Source: CBDCUW01 sp965222745 | Lineage (GTDB): Bacteria; Planctomycetota; Planctomycetia; Pirellulales; Pirellulaceae | NCBI GenBank assembly: GCA_965222745.1 | Contig: CBDCUW010000005.1 | Coordinates: 1,922,001-1,986,000, forward strand | DNA length: 64,000 bases | Direction: 5' to 3' | Notes under the pieces: model-generated | The model's input: only the letters and a program-made list of their open reading frames with translations | Told to the model about the DNA's origin: nothing | Databases searched by the model: none | Position numbers and translations under genes: made by a program | In this document: positions 63,233 through 64,000 of the stretch, in pieces | How the letters are laid out: every line of letters starts with the position of its first letter | Position numbering within the stretch: position 1 is the first letter of the stretch

Positions 63233-64000
63233 TGATAAGGAGACTGTTGTGGAAAGACGCCATCACGATCAAGCCGCTGTTGATCGCGGTGATCGTCGCA
63301 ATTGTTGTCTTGAATCTTCTGGTGGTGCTGTGGGATGTGGTGTCGCCTGCCGGCAGCCGCCGAGCCGATCTGTTTGTATCGATTTGGATATTGATGCCCA
63401 ATCTGATCGCGCTCGGGGCGCCGGCGCTGCTGGTCGGCAGTGAAGAAGAAAGCGGCACGCTCAGCTGGCTGCGAACGCTGCCGGTAAGCTGGCAGAAGAT
63501 CGTGGATTCGAAGTTTCTGGCGGGCTTGGCGTTTGTCGCAGTGGCCTGGGTGATCGCTTCGGCCATGCTGGCGATGGTGGTGATGCCTTCAATGGGCAAC
63601 CTGCCGGGGTTTTCGCAAGATTTGTTGTCGATCACCGGGGTGCTGCACCTGATTTTCTTCAGCGTGTTGTTATTGTCATCCGGGTTTGCAACCGCCTACC
63701 TGTTTCGATCGCCGGTCACGGCGTTGATCGTATTGATCCCGGTCGTTGCGGTGTTGAACGCGATCGCCCTGGACGTCGGACATTGGTTGACACGAGAGCG
63801 TTATCCGAGCCAATGGGGCGTATCGCCGGCTGAGCTGCTGAAGTTGATCATCGCTGGAATGATTGGGCTTGTGGCGGTCTGGGCCGCACAACGGCTGCTC
63901 GGTCGCCGGCGGCTGACGCAGAAGCAGGGCAAGCGGATTACACCGCTGGTGCGAGCGCATCGGGCGCAGGGTCCTTATCGACCGCCGGCCAGAATCGGCA
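63229..64000 (+). CDS. ABC-2-type permease, 3' end outside window
   Basis: A frame open to the window end, starting at ATG 63229 (ATGA overlap with the ATPase stop) or ATG 63232. It reads MMIRRLLWKDAITIKPLL, then a hydrophobic helix, GAPALLVGSEEESGTLSWLRTLPV, the EExSGT segment typical of ABC-2 permeases contacting the ATPase, and four or more further helices in 257 residues. It forms the membrane part of the exporter with the upstream ATPase. The C-terminal part is missing. Confidence 0.9.
   Translation, partial: MMIRRLLWKDAITIKPLLIAVIVAIVVLNLLVVLWDVVSPAGSRRADLFVSIWILMPNLIALGAPALLVGSEEESGTLSWLRTLPVSWQKIVDSKFLAGLAFVAVAWVIASAMLAMVVMPSMGNLPGFSQDLLSITGVLHLIFFSVLLLSSGFATAYLFRSPVTALIVLIPVVAVLNAIALDVGHWLTRERYPSQWGVSPAELLKLIIAGMIGLVAVWAAQRLLGRRRLTQKQGKRITPLVRAHRAQGPYRPPARIG

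Overview
The window looks like a chromosomal segment of a planctomycete of the Pirellulaceae (Rhodopirellula-like) type. This rests on the gene content: eight secreted sulfatases, a DUF1501/PSD1-cytochrome pair, Ser/Thr kinases paired with ECF sigma factors, Tat-exported sugar isomerases and Gfo/Idh/MocA oxidoreductases, PQQ-propeller and FG-GAP exported proteins, and LpxK (an LPS-type envelope). No rRNA, tRNA, CRISPR, prophage or transposase gene was recognised.

Layout. 1-746: end of a KaiC/RecA-like ATPase. 747-11007: polysaccharide desulfation region, with a divergent sulfatase pair, a DUF6807 (PmoA-like) protein, and a tight four-sulfatase operon behind a recognisable promoter. 11183-13758: a membrane Ser/Thr kinase carrying an anti-sigma-type zinc motif and a c-type heme sensor domain, followed 5 bp later by an ECF sigma factor. 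14061-19048: a Tat-exported protein, a sulfatase and an SSS sodium symporter that appears to start at ATT. 19207-25892: DUF3179 protein, orphan histidine kinase overlapping a PQQ-propeller gene, a sulfatase remnant, a sugar isomerase, a rhomboid-like protein with a zinc ribbon, and a small Tyr/Pro-rich exported protein. 25930-29571 (minus strand): a cNMP-binding Ser/Thr kinase, an ECF sigma factor and a GT4 glycosyltransferase. 29572-30075: a candidate small structured RNA with two consecutive terminators. 30160-34598: Gfo/Idh oxidoreductase, TIM-barrel isomerase, ICMT-like methyltransferase, and a VOC-ArsR-SRPBCC module. 34831-44716: DUF1501 + PSD1 pair, uronate dehydrogenase, a sulfatase with a non-canonical CRPSL site, PhoD-like phosphatase and DJ-1/PfpI. 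45493-53267: glycerate-2-kinase, Ski2-like helicase, LpxK, MaoC, FG-GAP protein and MazG. 53519-64000: a FlgI-like/HEAT lipoprotein, a second lipoprotein, cysH-rrf2 with promoter and operator, a HEAT protein, a three-gene operon with a psicose-epimerase-like enzyme, and a YtrA-type GntR/ABC operon running off the window.

How it fits together. The sulfatases, SSS transporter, uronate dehydrogenase, TIM-barrel isomerases and Gfo/Idh enzyme suggest use of sulfated, uronic-acid-containing algal polysaccharide. CysH with its Rrf2 regulator covers the assimilatory side of sulfur. The two kinase-ECF pairs, the orphan histidine kinase and the Rrf2, ArsR and YtrA regulators supply sensing.

Most unusual content. 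(1) Several sequence-unrelated palindromic repeat families share one architecture: an outer stem enclosing two small hairpins with three-base loops. They show compensatory stem changes between copies. One family sits in frame, three times, inside the PSD1 coding sequence, recalling Rickettsia palindromic elements. (2) The ZAS-kinase-heme sensor fusion next to an ECF sigma gene. (3) The candidate terminator-ended small RNA near 29954-30032.
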